The notes under the pieces: model-generated
What the model was told of the DNA's origin: nothing
The model's input: the letters and a program-made list of their open reading frames with translations, nothing else
The model's database searches: none
Position numbers and translations under genes: made by a program
Assembly (NCBI GenBank): GCA_036346395.1
Contig: CM070605.1
Location: 930,001-994,000 of the forward strand
Direction: 5' to 3'
Length of the DNA: 64,000 nucleotides
Source: Hsuehochloa calcarea
Lineage: Eukaryota; Streptophyta; Magnoliopsida; Poales; Poaceae
Shown here: positions 11,901 to 23,329 of the stretch, one piece after another
Position numbering within the stretch: position 1 is the stretch's first letter
How the letters are laid out: the number at the start of each line of letters is the position of its first letter

Positions 11901-13700
11901 TAGATCGGATGTTTGAGGTGATACAGGTGTGAGAGAGTATATTTGTAGAGGAAGATGATGATGGACTCGATGATGCTCTTCCACCTGCTGCTGTTGACGC
12001 TCCTATTCCAGCACAAGAGCTTGCTGTGACTACTTCACCTTCAGTTGAGGCACCTGCTGCATCTTCATCATCAGCAGTACCTGCGGAGGTCGAAGAGGTA
12101 TTTTCCTCTCCGGGTGCGCCACTTCATATTCAAAACGGCACCCTCGGATCAGATGATAGGTAATCTCTATGAGCGAGTCACTCGCTCCAGGTATCATGAT
12201 CCAAACCTCTATTCTCATTCTACTTTTGTAGCTTTTTTTGAACCCCGCGATATATCACATGCTTTATCTTATTCTAGTTGGGTCAATTCCATGCATGAGG
12301 AGTTAGAGAATTTTGAGAGGAATAAGTGCGGAACCTAGTAGAACCTCCTAGTGGTCATAATGTTATAGGAACCATTTGGGTTTTCAAAAACAAACAAAAT
12401 GAGGATGGTTACGTGATTAGAAACAAGGCTAGGTTGGTAGCTCGGGGTTTAGCCAAGTTGAGGGTTAGATTTTGATGAGACCTTTGCTCCTCTTGCTAGA
12501 CTAGAAGCCATTCGCATTACCTTGCATTTCTTTGCATGTAAGGGCTTTAAATTATATCGGATGGATGTTAAGAGTGCCTTTTGAAAGGTTACATAGAGGA
12601 GGAAGTGTATGTTAGGCAACCCTCGGGATTTGGGAATCCCAGAACCCACATCATGTCTTCAAGCTATCCAAAGCCTTGTATGGTCTTAAACAAGCCCCTA
12701 GAGTGCAGTATGATAGGCTTAAGACCTTCTTGCTTAGAATGATTTTGAGATGGGTAAGGTAGACAAGACCTTGTTCATTCTTAGGCGTGGCAATGACTTC
12801 CTACTTGCTCAGTTCGTTGATGATATTATCATTCTTAGGCGTGGCAATGACTTCCTACTTCTTCTCATGCTCTTGTTTTGACTTTTACGCGACTATGTCG
12901 AGGGAATTTGAGATGAGCATGATGGGAGAAACTCAATTACTTTCTAGGGCTTCAAATCAAGCAATGTAAGGAAGGATCTTCATCCATCGGACGAAGTATA
13001 CTAAGGACTTGCTCAAGCGCTTGACATGGGTATTTGCAAGCCGATCGCCACTCCATGGCGACCGGTACTTTGGATCGGATGAGGAAGGAGAAGCCGTGGA
13101 TAAGCAGTACTGCGCGACATGATCGGCTCCCTCACTGTACTGCGGCCTCAAAGCGGACATCCACTTCACGATCGCCTCTGCGAGAGTTTGAGCATCTCAA
13201 GAGCTTCCATCCATGGTGTTAGCGCATATTCGGTATTTACACTCTACCCTCGATTATGGCATTTAGTAGGCTGCTCTTCTTCTTTGTCCATTCGGAGTTT
13301 TCGATTCCGATTTTGCGGGCCGTCGGCGATAGGAAGAGTACCTCGGGCACTTGTCACTTCCTAGGCACTTCTCTTGTTTCTTGGTCTTCTAAGGCGATCC
13401 TTTGTTGCACAATCTCTTTGAAATTTGAATATGTAGGCTTTGCTAGTTCTTTGTAGTCGATTTTGTGGATGGTATCCACTCTTAAGGACTATGGGTTAAA
13501 TTTTGCTAGTGTTCCTCTTTTCTATTATAACATACACTATTAACATTGCTAAGAACCACATGCAACACTCTAGGACCAAGCACATAGACATTCGCTATCA
13601 CTTCCTTAGAGACCATATCAAAAGGGTGATATTGTCTTTGCACTCAGTGGAGGCCCGAGGCTCAATGGTGATATCCTCACCAAGCCTTTAGACCCAACTA
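11901..13700 (+). pseudogene. Copia-B reverse transcriptase and RNase H remnant
   Basis: The RT starts after a proline/alanine-rich linker (12000-12100). Recognisable blocks are SWVNSMHEELENFERNK (12280-12332), ALYGLKQAPR (about 12675-12705), QFVDDIII around the RT active site (12809-12833, an intact DD pair), EFEMSMMGE (12905-12932), the RNase H start CHFLGTSLVSWSSK (about 13350) and a terminal block ending DILTKPLDPTR (13670-13700). A 54-bp duplication interrupts the active-site region (12776-12860). Multiple frameshifts are present. Confidence 0.85.
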
Positions 13701-15480
13701 GGTTGCCACCTTGAGAAGCGAGTTAGGGTAATTTATCCCTATGGGTTGGTTTGAGGGAGTTCGATCTTTTACGATCTTACCTTATTCTTTTGATCTTTTA
13801 TTGTTCTTTTACGAACTTATTGATCTTTTTGAACTTTTTAGGTTTTTAGGCTTTTTATTGCATCTCATTGTATCTTATTGCATTCATATGAAAAATACAA
13901 CAAGTGGTATGAAAATCCAAAAAGATGCATTGTAATATAAGATTTTTGGCTTATCTTTTAAAATTGATGAAGCTTTGCCTATTACCCTTTGGAGCTTTAG
14001 TATTTCAATTCTTGCTCAATGCCATGTCTAGTTCCTTGACTTGCTAGAATTATCATGTTTTTACATATGTAGCTAAGTCTTTGCTGTATGAGCTAGAACT
14101 CTAAAACAACTCGAACTAAAAATTACAATTAGTTATGTTTTAGCTAGTTGCGCAATTAGTGCTCCTTTTGTGACATTGGCCCTGTCAGAATTGCTTTGTT
14201 AGCTCTTGAATCTAAAATTGACCATTACTTGAGTTTTTTGTGTTCTTGAGATTCTAAAAGCACTTTGTGAAAAATAAAAATCAAGATTGTCTTACGCTTA
14301 AAATGTGCCAAACTACTCTTACAAGGCGCTTGTTAAAGACATGAACTTGGAGATAGTTTGATGATCTAAACGATCTCATGGGGATTGCTTGTCGAAATGA
14401 CATGAACCTCAAGATTTATCGCCTAGTAGAAGCTTATAAAGAGTTTGTGGATGGCTCCTAGTTCGATTATCTTCTTTACTAAGATATACCTTTAATCAAC
14501 TTACGGTGAAGCTTAGGATGAGTTTGTGGATGGCTCCTAGTCCAGGATCTTGTCACTAAGTTAGATCATTAGTTAACTTCAATATTCAGTGCATATGAGA
14601 AAACTGTTGACAAATGGACTTTTAAGAAATGTGAGCAAAATGATTCAATACAGGACCTTATTGACTCTTAATGTGGTCTTTGTTAGATTTTTGATCTCAC
14701 TTTGACATTTGACATGGCGGTTTCACTTTAGGATCCATGTTGATGAATTTGTTGAATTTGAAGCTTTGCTTAAATTGATAAAATCTATTGCTTTACTTTT
14801 GAGCCTTAGTGCTTAGCTTTGATATATATGTCTTATCTTTGTCTTGCTAATGTATCGGGCTTGATATGTTGTTTGTGCAATATTAGAAATCTTTGGCTTG
14901 CTCTTTTGGGTAATCTCAAAGCTTCTTGTAATCAAAATTGAAAAATACAAAAATGAAGCCACTCCATTGCACTTCATGCATACTCCTTCTTATGCTTCTT
15001 ATGCTTTTTCTTCATTACGTATTTGTTATCTGGATGAGAGGAAGGCGTGATTCCTTGATGACTCTATTGTCAAAGGGGAGAAGATGTGTTAAAAATATTA
15101 TCTTGAACAAAGGGGAGAAATCGAAAAAATGACATTTTGAAATCTGTGGATCTTAGTGAGGGAGTTTTGAATTGCAGTCTTATTGTTTTATTGACTCTTA
15201 CGAACTTGAATTGCATTTATTATTCCTCACGATGATCCAAGGTCAATTGAACAATTGTTCTTTCATATGGACCTTAAGTGAGATTTTTGACCTTTTATGG
15301 AAATCAAAGTTTTATGCTTTCTTTTGCCTTATCTCACATGCCTATGCTATTACGATGCCGGCTTGGTCATTTCCATTGCTTTCTCTTGCTTATGGACTAA
15401 ATTGTGACTTTGTGCAAAAGCGAAAATTTTTACTTTTCAAACCTCAAATTACATTTTACGGATTATTGCCAATGTGTTCA
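13701..15480 (+). other. Non-coding 3' region of Copia-B with repeated purine tracts
   Basis: AT-rich, with no supported gene. Purine tracts of PPT type occur at about 15066-15078 (CAAAGGGGAGAAG) and 15108-15120 (CAAAGGGGAGAAA), before the tract that abuts the LTR (15483-15491). Long spacers with several PPT copies are a published hallmark of Sireviruses. Between 14400 and 14540 a short direct repeat (GTTTGTGGATGGCTCCTAGT) occurs twice. Confidence 0.6.
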
Positions 15481-15492
15481 TCAAGGGGAGAT

Positions 15493-17433
15493 TGTGGATA
15501 TCATGGGGATATGCTCGGATCTTAGGATGATGTGACAATTGGCAATGGCGTTAATGGTTTGTCGTTTCACGTGTTTTCGACAAAGTTTACGGCTGTCATG
15601 TGATGATGATCGGCAAGCCATAGCAAAGCGGTCAGTGGTCCCAATCGGTCGGACCGGCCATGGCGTGATCGGACCGGCAATGACAAAATGTCAAAATGAG
15701 TGGGCCAAAATAGAGAGTGTAGGCAGAGAGGATTCTATTACACTGGTCCCATAAGTTTTAGAATCTCGGTCAAAAGTTCTATTGGTTTAAAGTTTCCGGT
15801 GAGGTTTGGATTTTCGGGGTTAAAATCGGCTAAATCCTTTTGGCGGTCGGACCGACCTATAGGTGTGGTCAACCGGCAAAGTGGCAGTCGGCCGAGCCAC
15901 GAGGCGATTGGACGATTATCACTGAATGTCGGTCTTCGTAGCGGCGTTGTTTGTTGGTTAGGTCAAAGTCATGAGTTTGGGGCATATGTATTGCATAATG
16001 CATGTTTTGACTAACGTAGGTCAAGTTGTGAAGAACTTGTTCTCGGATTCGATTTGCTTGTCTATTGTTGTGCGGGTTGCTTGGTGGTCAACGACGGTCA
16101 GCAGCGAGGATGATCGGGACTAGGCTTAGAGAGTGAGGTCGAGCGATCGACAATGCGGGTGAGTCAATGAACTCAAGTATGGTGCGAGAATGGACAAAGA
16201 AGGCGAGCAGACGATTCGGTCGGTGGTTTGATCAAGCGGCGCGGGAGTCGGTGCAAGTGCCATGGTGGTTTCTTTGGGGCCGGATGGGAGAGACTTGCCG
16301 AGAGAGAGCCGTTGATCAACCTACGTGGCGGAGCGGCGAAGTGCTTGCCTTGGTGGACTCGGTCTTGGAGAAGGACCGAGAAGTGGTATTTTGGTAATCT
16401 TATCAAATACCACCTTGGTGACCTTTTGCCAACCCGCGGCGCAAGACGACGCAAAGAGAAGCGATTTTGGTCAAGAGGTGTTGAAGACGGCGCTTTAAAA
16501 TGCTTGCGTATGTGACCCGTTTATGTTGGACCTTAACGGGAGCCTATTTAAGTTAATTTTCTAGAATGTCTAAGCCTCCATTATAAATAAAGGAGGGAGG
16601 TGGCTGCACCCCTTCAACCCTTTCATTATTGTTGAAACCCTAGTTTTGCTTAGAGAGAGGATTAGTGGAGGTTAAGGTTCTAGAGAGTTTTGATTTGATT
16701 TCGTGCTCTTGGATTGAGCTTTATCCTCCATTGATGGAGTGGCTGTAAAACCAAAACCCTATCAAATCAATCTAAGGAAAGTTTGCTCAAAGATGTGTCT
16801 CTTTGCCTTCCTTCTCTCTATTTGTGATTTTGAGTCTTTCTTTGATTTGTGAGTTTTTGATTGATTTCTTCACGTGATCTAGCTTGCTGTGACATGTGGG
16901 AACACATATAGGATCATCTTGATCATCAATCACCCATGAGCAAGTTTTTGGATCTAGTTTTCGTATTGACTCGATTTTGAACCATCCTCCTCTCAAACGG
17001 AAAAAAGGTCATAACTTTTCCAATGATCTTCACGATCTTCGATTGGAATAGATTCATGGCATCCTAGAGAAGGTGTGTTCCAAGTTTCATCAAGTTTGGA
17101 GTTGTAGATCAAAAGTTACATCTATTTGCAACCGTTTTTGATTTGTTTTTCTTGTTCATCGATTTGGAGGTCGTTCGACCCCAAGGTGACCGGTTCGACC
17201 GCCATTAACACAGAGGTTAGACCGCCCAACACTTATAATTTTAGCCCGTGTTGATTTTTAGTTGTTTTGCTTCGGAGTTTAGATTGCATTCAATACTACT
17301 CTTCTGCTGTACTGGTATATTGATCTTCATAGCTTCCATAGCTATTGGAGTGAAATTTATATTGAATCCGATCTTGGTTGAAAAAGTAAGCGTACTCCTA
17401 TTCAACCCCCCCTCTAGTCGCCTTTTCGGTCCA
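15493..17433 (+). repeat. Copia-B 3' LTR (about 1.94 kb)
   Basis: Follows the polypurine tract CAAGGGGAGAT, starts TGTGGATATC and ends CCTTTTCGGTCCA. Its last 270 bp match the 5' LTR stub at 6388-6654. A TATA box, TATAAATAA, at 16582-16590 marks the expected promoter, followed by a T/C-rich leader. The open frames inside (for example at 15700-16515) are chance frames in U3. Confidence 0.85.
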
Positions 17434-18098
17434 ACGAGGCGTGAGGCGGCAGGCTCGATGGAGGGCAGGCGGCGAAGTGGAGGAGGCCGGGACGGCGAGT
17501 CGTGGGAGGCCGGCGACAACGAGGCGAGGCGAGTGGAGGAGGCGCGGGCGGCGAGCTCGAGGGAGGCTGGAGGCGTAAGGTCGAGGCGAGACGGAGATGG
17601 CAGAGGAGAAATGGCAGAGGAGGAGATGGAGATGGCAAAGGAGGACTCTGTTAATAGCAAGCCGCCCATTAAGTGCAAATTTTCGTTTTCCCGCCCAACA
17701 AAACAAAAGTATCATAAACGATTTTATACAAAAACCGTCTGTGATGCCATATCACGAGCGGTTCGTATCATGAACAAATGCATGATAAGCATCTCATCAC
17801 GAGCGGTTCTTAATACAAACCGTCTGTGATACGTGATATTAGATTTACCATAACTTGAAATTTTCCTTATTCTTTGAATTTAGCATGGCTTGGATTTTTA
17901 CCAAGGTTTGAAAATCATGGTAAAAATCAAGCTATGGTAAATCTAAAATCACAAATGATTTGTATACGTGATGAGATACTTATCACGAGACGGTTTGTAT
18001 TAAGAACCAAATGCAGTGATGAAATGCTATCACTGACGGTTCATAATCTGAAGCAAATGCGTGATGAGGCGTCTTTATAGCCTATTTTGTAGTAGTAT
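17434..18098 (+). mobile_element. CACTA transposon end fragment with subterminal repeats
   Basis: A purine-rich GC block (17434-17650) is followed by repeated copies of the motifs ATCACGAGCGGTTC and ACCGTCTGTGAT in both orientations between 17735 and 18065. It closes with TTTTGTAGTAG (18086-18096), the reverse complement of a CACTACTACAAAA terminus with one damaged base. The same subterminal motifs occur in the CACTA DNA at 55660-55920 and 61590-61690. The left part abuts the Copia-B LTR, so the other terminus is missing. Confidence 0.65.
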
Positions 18099-18663
18099 AC
18101 AACTTGTTGTCAGAAAAGCAAATGTTCCTAATCGGTGGCATGTAAAATTGAACTTATTATCATGTCTCTAAGACATATGCAATATGGATCTAGTTTTGTT
18201 TGTATGCTCATATAAAACAAAACATTCAAGCAGTGCAAATCAACACTAGTCAATCGAGGAGATACCATCGTTGGAAGAAGAAGAAATGACAAGTGAAATA
18301 ACTCTATCCTAAATTGAATGTTCTTTTTTGCTTGAAATCAGTCAGTTTTTAGCACCATTGGATATCAATCCAACAGCCCATCCACCTCTCCCTTCCACCA
18401 CTTCCTATTAAAATAACCAAACCCACCCCTGCTCCTCCTTCGTCCCATGCTCCCCGCCTTGGTGGTCCCTCGCCGCCCCCCTGCCCGCCCTGCTCCTCCA
18501 CGCCGCCCTTGCTCCTCCGTGCTCCCGCCACCACCTTCTTCACCGTCTCCGTGGCGGTCCGCCATCGGATCTGCTATCGCCACCACTTGACCCTGCTCCT
18601 CCGCGCCCTTGCTCCTCCCGTGCTCCCCCGCCACCACCTTCTTCCCTGTCTCCGGCGGCGGCC
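18099..18663. other. Unannotated stretch, AT-rich then C-rich
   Basis: I see no supported gene. From about 18380 the sequence turns very C-rich and holds an imperfect internal duplication (CGCCCTTGCTCCTCC followed by CCGCCACCACCTTCTTC) at about 18505-18550 and 18600-18650. The reading frames here are compositional. Confidence 0.4.
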
Positions 18664-18668
18664 ATCGC

Positions 18669-18981
18669 TGTTGATTTGTGATCCAAATTCTATACATCAA
18701 TTAGGCCAGCTTCTGGACGGAGCGTAGCGGAGGCCCGTCGCCGGATCCTAGTCGAATTAGGGTTTCCCTGATATATATATTTCCTGTAAGCCGCCGTTTG
18801 GGATATGAAATTAGAGTTGTAAATCCCGGCGTTGTAACCTCACCCGATATAGTGAAGATTGTTCTTTGGTGGCGCGTGGTTTTTCCCCTCTCGTATTGGG
18901 AGGGTTTTCCACGTTAAATCTCGTGTCTCTCTGCAATTGATCGTGTTTTACTTCGTCGTTCCTCCGCCGTCACGTCTAACA
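18669..18981 (+). repeat. Solo LTR, 313 bp, TSD ATCGC
   Basis: Begins TGTTGATTTGTG and ends CACGTCTAACA, with a perfect 5-bp target-site duplication ATCGC at 18664-18668 and 18982-18986. The inner block GATATAGTGAAGATTG with GGTGGCGCGTGG and the TTTTTCCCC stretch is a conserved LTR region of plant Copia elements. No PBS or coding DNA follows, so it is a solo LTR inserted in the GC-rich tract. Confidence 0.88.
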
Positions 18982-18994
18982 ATCGCAACCCCCA

Positions 18995-19175
18995 CCTCCT
19001 AATTTCTAGTCGATTTACGTGCTCCCCGCCAACCTCTACCACCCACCGCCCTCCTATGACCCGCGGCCGCTTGCGCCTCCGTCGCCTCCTAATTTCTAGT
19101 CAATTTACGTGCTCCCCCGCCAACCTCTACCACCCACCGCCCTCCTCTGACCCGCGGCCGGCTGCGCCACCGCCG
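18995..19175. repeat. 90-bp tandem duplication in GC-rich DNA
   Basis: CCTCCTAATTTCTAGT starts at 18995 and again at 19085, followed in both by TTTACGTGCTCC, the block CCAACCTCTACCACCCACC and GACCCGCGGCCG. The copies differ by a few substitutions and single-base indels. Confidence 0.85.
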
Positions 19176-19349
19176 CCTCGCCACCCCTCCGCCACCACCG
19201 TCCACCACCGTTACTCCGTCATCCCTCGCTCTATAGATGGGCAAAGTGAATCCAAAACCTAATTTGATGAAACCCCATCCTAACTCACCGCTTCCGCCGC
19301 CGGAGAAGATAATCATGCCGCCGGCCGGTGCATGAATCATGGCACGGAT

Positions 19350-20333
19350 CTAAAGATCGAAATTTGACTGAATTCCTAATTTTTTTTTGTTCGACTGATG
19401 TATAGCAGATTCGTAAATATTTTGTGGGTAGTGCGAATACCTCTTGTCCGCGAGACGCTTAGTGAGCTCCGTGGCCAGCGCGTGCTCGTCGTGACCGATG
19501 TTACGCAAGGGGTCCTCTTCTTGCATGCCTTTCTGCTGATCCCTCTTCACCTTCTCAACCTGCTGGAGCACGCGCTTCAGCAGTCCACTCATGTCCTTGC
19601 TGGCATCGAACGCCTGCGACACCGACACGGTTGCCTGGCAGTCGAACTCCTCCTCCAGCCTCCGGCACACCTCCATAGCGAGCGTCGTCTTCCCGAGCCC
19701 CCCGAACCCAACGATGGAGACCACCTTGAGCTTCTTGTCAGGCTGGTTGTCACTCATCAACTTCACCGACTTCACCTTCTCCGACAAACTGTCAACCTGG
19801 TCCTTGATGCCTACGAACTGGTTAGGGTCATTGGCAGCGCCAAGCACTTGCGTGGAGGACGCCGCGGCGCCGGGGCCGAAAGATAAGGAGGGTCGCAGCG
19901 CCTGGCCGTCGACGCCGTACCGTGCGCGGCGCTCGCTGATGGCGAGGGCGCGGGCACGGAAGGCCTGGATCTCGGCGGCGAGGCGGCGCCTCGCGCGAAG
20001 TGTGGCAAACAGGTGCCAGGCACGGCCGATCGCCCTGGCGCCCGCCGGGACGCAGCTGACGCGGCGCACGAAGAGGTCGATGCAGTCCTCGGCATCGTAG
20101 GCGAGCTCGCGCACCTGCTTCATCCACTCCCGGACGAAGTGGTCCACGGCGCCGTCGTCGGCCTCGGAGAGCATGCGGAGGAGGGCGTTCATCATGGCCA
20201 CCTCGTCCCTCAGGTGGACGACCTCGCCGCGTACGCCGCTGAGCAGCCGGTACTCCTCGCTCAGCAGCTGCCCGAGCTTGCCAACGAGGGCCTGCGCCAC
20301 GCCCTCCGCGTAGCTCACCACCGCACCCTCCAT
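19350..20333 (-). CDS. Truncated CC-NB (NLR) resistance-gene homologue, first exon only
   Basis: Encodes the N-terminal part of a cereal coiled-coil NLR immune receptor. Numbered from the Met at 20333, residues 1-140 form an Rx-N-type coiled coil with AYDAEDCIDLF (78-88). A linker and NPNQFVG-like entry follow (171), then the P-loop GFGGLGKTTLA (209-219) and an RNBS-A-like FDCQATVSVSQ (230-240). The protein stops soon after LADKRY (294-299). The sequence GACAAGAG|GTATTC at 19441/19440 is a good splice donor just before the position where many rice NLRs have an intron ahead of kinase-2, so codons after 19441 are probably intron read-through. No kinase-2, GLPL, MHD or LRR sequence is found downstream. 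The Met at 20333 is preferred over one at 20438 because the TATA box predicts transcription starting close to 20430. It is either a truncated gene or a relict. Confidence 0.85.
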   Translation of the reverse strand: MEGAVVSYAEGVAQALVGKLGQLLSEEYRLLSGVRGEVVHLRDEVAMMNALLRMLSEADDGAVDHFVREWMKQVRELAYDAEDCIDLFVRRVSCVPAGARAIGRAWHLFATLRARRRLAAEIQAFRARALAISERRARYGVDGQALRPSLSFGPGAAASSTQVLGAANDPNQFVGIKDQVDSLSEKVKSVKLMSDNQPDKKLKVVSIVGFGGLGKTTLAMEVCRRLEEEFDCQATVSVSQAFDASKDMSGLLKRVLQQVEKVKRDQQKGMQEEDPLRNIGHDEHALATELTKRLADKRYSHYPQNIYESAIHQSNKKKLGIQSNFDL

Positions 20334-20457
20334 TCTCTCTCTCTCTTTTGCTTCGCCGGCCGGCGGGTCAACGCAAGGTTGGCTCGCGGTGGCCGTTGCT
20401 GAAACACTTTCGGCTATTGTGTAAATGGCCGTGCACATGGCAAGAAGGGCAAGGGCT

Positions 20458-20466
20458 CTATTTATA
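20458..20466 (-). promoter_or_regulatory. TATA box of the truncated CC-NB gene
   Basis: The minus strand reads TATAAATAG, in a typical plant context, about 125 nt upstream of the chosen ATG. A transcription start about 30 nt downstream gives a 5' leader near 100 nt. Confidence 0.7.
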
Positions 20467-21015
20467 ATGACGATGCTTTATTCGTCTACTTTTTTTCTTT
20501 GCTACAAAACTACAAGTCTATATTCCATTCCGCGTTGCACTGATTATGATAATCTTATTTTGTTAAACAATTTCGGCCTTTATATAAGATTTGACTATTT
20601 TTTAGTTTAAAATATTTAAATTTTAGCTAAGTTACAATTTTATTATACATAAATTACAACAGTTTATTTATATAATTTTTGTTTCTCATTCTCGAAAGTC
20701 TTAATAACTTATATTTCCATAATATGATTCAAAATCTAACATGTACTTTGGTGATTGAGCAAAAATAAAGTGTCATTGATCAGTCGTCGATCTTACAAAA
20801 ATAAATAGAGAAAAATGACAAATAGTTCTTGAGAGAGAATGTGATTGTTTTTGTTGCTATGAACTAGATCATTTATAGGGGTGCTTTTGACAAAGCGGTG
20901 GACTAACCCTAATTACCTTTGGCGTAGTACTTGCTATGCTATTGAATCGGACTTGAAACATGAATCTAATATCGATTGTGATGTTTCAATCCGATGCATT
21001 GTTTCTCCGTGCTCC
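20467..21015. other. AT-rich intergenic DNA
   Basis: Upstream flank of the CC-NB gene. No gene or clear repeat is seen. Confidence 0.4.
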
Positions 21016-22150
21016 ATTGCCGGGATCCGGGTATGCTACCCGAGACCCTCGTGTATTCGAACTAGTCCGGATAAGTAGCTAGCTCACACAGTTGCAACAC
21101 TGATGTAATCATAACCATACAACGAACTATAGATGAAGCAGACAAAGTAATATTAATTAGCAACAAAAGGACATTATGGTTAAGTCTTACAAAGGTTGCC
21201 ACACAGGGTTTAGCAACAAAAGATAACTTGCGGCGGAAACCAACATAACTCGTGGAGGCCAATCGACATGCCCACAGGCAATCGAGTGGAGGACACACTC
21301 TAGTTCGCATAGCCTTCAAAGTAGTCTTCCTCGTAGAACTCGGTTTTCTCTGGTTCTTCTGCGGGGACTGATCAATAAGTGGCGTATAGTCGTGAGTACA
21401 TAAAATACTCAGCAAGTCGTACGGAAATATATGCAGATAGTATTTGAACAATGATAGCTTTATGTTTAATTTGCAGAAAATAGTATTTGGCATTAAATAA
21501 AATAAGTAGATTACAAAGCATTGTTTCAAATATTAATACATAAGAAATCAAGTTCTTTGAAAAAACTAGTGAACACCCTGTTCACTTCCCAACCATTCAA
21601 CCAAACTATTCAAACTATTCCATTTTTATAAAAATCTACCCCCGCGTAAAATCACGGGTATTGTCCTGGCTGGGGACATGGCTATTCGAATAGTTTTATA
21701 CTATAAAGATGTTGTACAACTTGACCCACAAACACGAATTCTCTATTTTATTTAGCATCCATCGATACCACCGCTCGCTACCTTAAGTAGTCTAGAGCAC
21801 GTGACAATGCCTTTACAAAGTTACATTTTGATTCGGTTACGCTCGCCAAGGATTCGCCTTCTGACCCCTCTTGCGCGCTCATCAACCAAAAGCAGAACCG
21901 ACTCAAAACATTAATAATTGTTTAGCGAGTCCACCCATAATGAACTTGTGGTTGCGGTATGGCTCGGATCAATGGCTTATAAGGTTAAGTCCTTAGAGAC
22001 TACTCGAGGCGAGACAATCACATCCCAAAGTGCTTCCGCACCCCTTTACTACGATCGATCGCCCGAGTATAAATCATTTTGGTTCAACCCGACTAAATGA
22101 CAACCCTTACCAAGGTACAACATCTTTTAACAACCGTGACGGCGCCACAA
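21016..22150 (-). repeat. Long-LTR retrotransposon fragment (LTR-A), inverted
   Basis: The reverse complement is homologous to the LTR at 34480-36202. Shared blocks include GTGTGAGCTAGCTACT, TCCACTCGATTGC followed by TGTGGGCATGT and GATTGGCC, a TTTATGTACTCACG block, and the CACGTGCTCTAG / GGTATCGA region (21750-21810). Its 3' end is near 21016. The other limit is approximate. No PBS or coding DNA accompanies it. Confidence 0.75.
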
Positions 22151-23329
22151 TTCCATCTTTCATTAAGACAAGTTTAAATATTTAAGCGCGTGATCATGAA
22201 TCCTAACAAAAAATTTCCCGACATAGCTTCAACAACAACCCTTTTTTTAACGAAATAGCTTTTTGGACGGTATTGTTTTGACATCCTCGCTGTCATTTTT
22301 TTATTACAAAATCGGACATCTGTACTGCCACGTGACTCATCGCACCACCTAGACTCATGGCTTGGTCGTCTCTTCTTGAGATGGATCCGTAACTCACCGC
22401 CTCATACGGACCACCTAAAACAGAGCCGCTAGGTCGCCGCTGGTCCGTCCTTAGGATTCAGAGGTTGTGATGAACCAGCCATGTACATATACGTTGAATC
22501 TATCGATAAATGCCCGACCATTTTCGTCACATCTTGTTTTCTGGCCTTACTGGGCTCGGTGGTGGCGCGTTAAGCGCAGTGGGAGCGGCAATGCATCCAT
22601 GCGAGCATAGGTATGGGCGACATGGCGTGCGTGGCGGCGCGATGGGCGTATTTTGTTTTGTTTTTCGTGTTTATTGTACCTAGCGCAAGTTTAAGAACTA
22701 ATCGTGGTGTTTCTTGGATTTCTGTTGCGCCGGATGGAACAACACAGCACAGATATGATCTATGTGTTAGAGTGAGATCCGATGGGAAGAGGTGTACGAT
22801 AAGATTAAGATTGTTGCCGTAGTTGGTGCGGTCGCTGGTCATTCCTGATCAATAATTGAACATGTTCAATTTTACAATTAATTTGATCATGATGTGCGCA
22901 TGGGTTGCTCCATCAATCAGTTCTTGTCGGTAGTTTTCCTAGCCGCGAGGTCCACACAGTGTGTGGTTGTGATGAACCAGCCATGTTGAATCTATAGAAG
23001 AGTGCCATTGTACGTGTCACGTAAGAGTGACAAGAGATAAATGGCCGACCATTTTCGTCCCATCTTATTTTTGACGAAAACGCTCCATCCATCAATTCTA
23101 GTCGGTAGTTTTTCTAGCCATGAGGTCCACACAGTGTGGGTGTGGACTTGTGATGAACCACTTGAAAGTGACGATAGACAGACGTTACTTGCCCACCTAT
23201 CTGGTGGAGCTAGAGTAGCATCATTTTGTTTGTTACCAACTCCGTTTCTGATTGGTTTTCAGTAGCGTGGCACATGGCCAGAGGTGAAAGAACGCCCACG
23301 GCGGACGTACCGGCTGCTGAAGCTTTGTA
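22151..23329. repeat. Unannotated stretch with an approximately 175-bp direct duplication
   Basis: The block starting GCTCCATCAATCAG at 22907 (CGGTAGTTTTCCTAGCC, GAGGTCCACACAGTGTG, GTGATGAACCA) recurs at 23082-23157. A related GATGAACCAGCCATG piece also sits at 22475. No gene is supported. Confidence 0.6.

Noticed and set aside
15172..16515. Frames of 70-117 codons around the Copia-B 3' LTR
   Set aside because: They lie in the spacer and in U3 of the LTR, without similarity to retroelement or host proteins.
19398..20402. Plus-strand frames antisense to the CC-NB exon
   Set aside because: They are compositional shadows. The minus strand has P-loop and coiled-coil motifs, a TATA box and a splice donor.
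20334..20438. Upstream Met of the CC-NB frame at 20438
   Set aside because: It lies about 20-28 nt from the TATA box, so transcripts would start at or after it. The NLR-type N-terminus starts at 20333.
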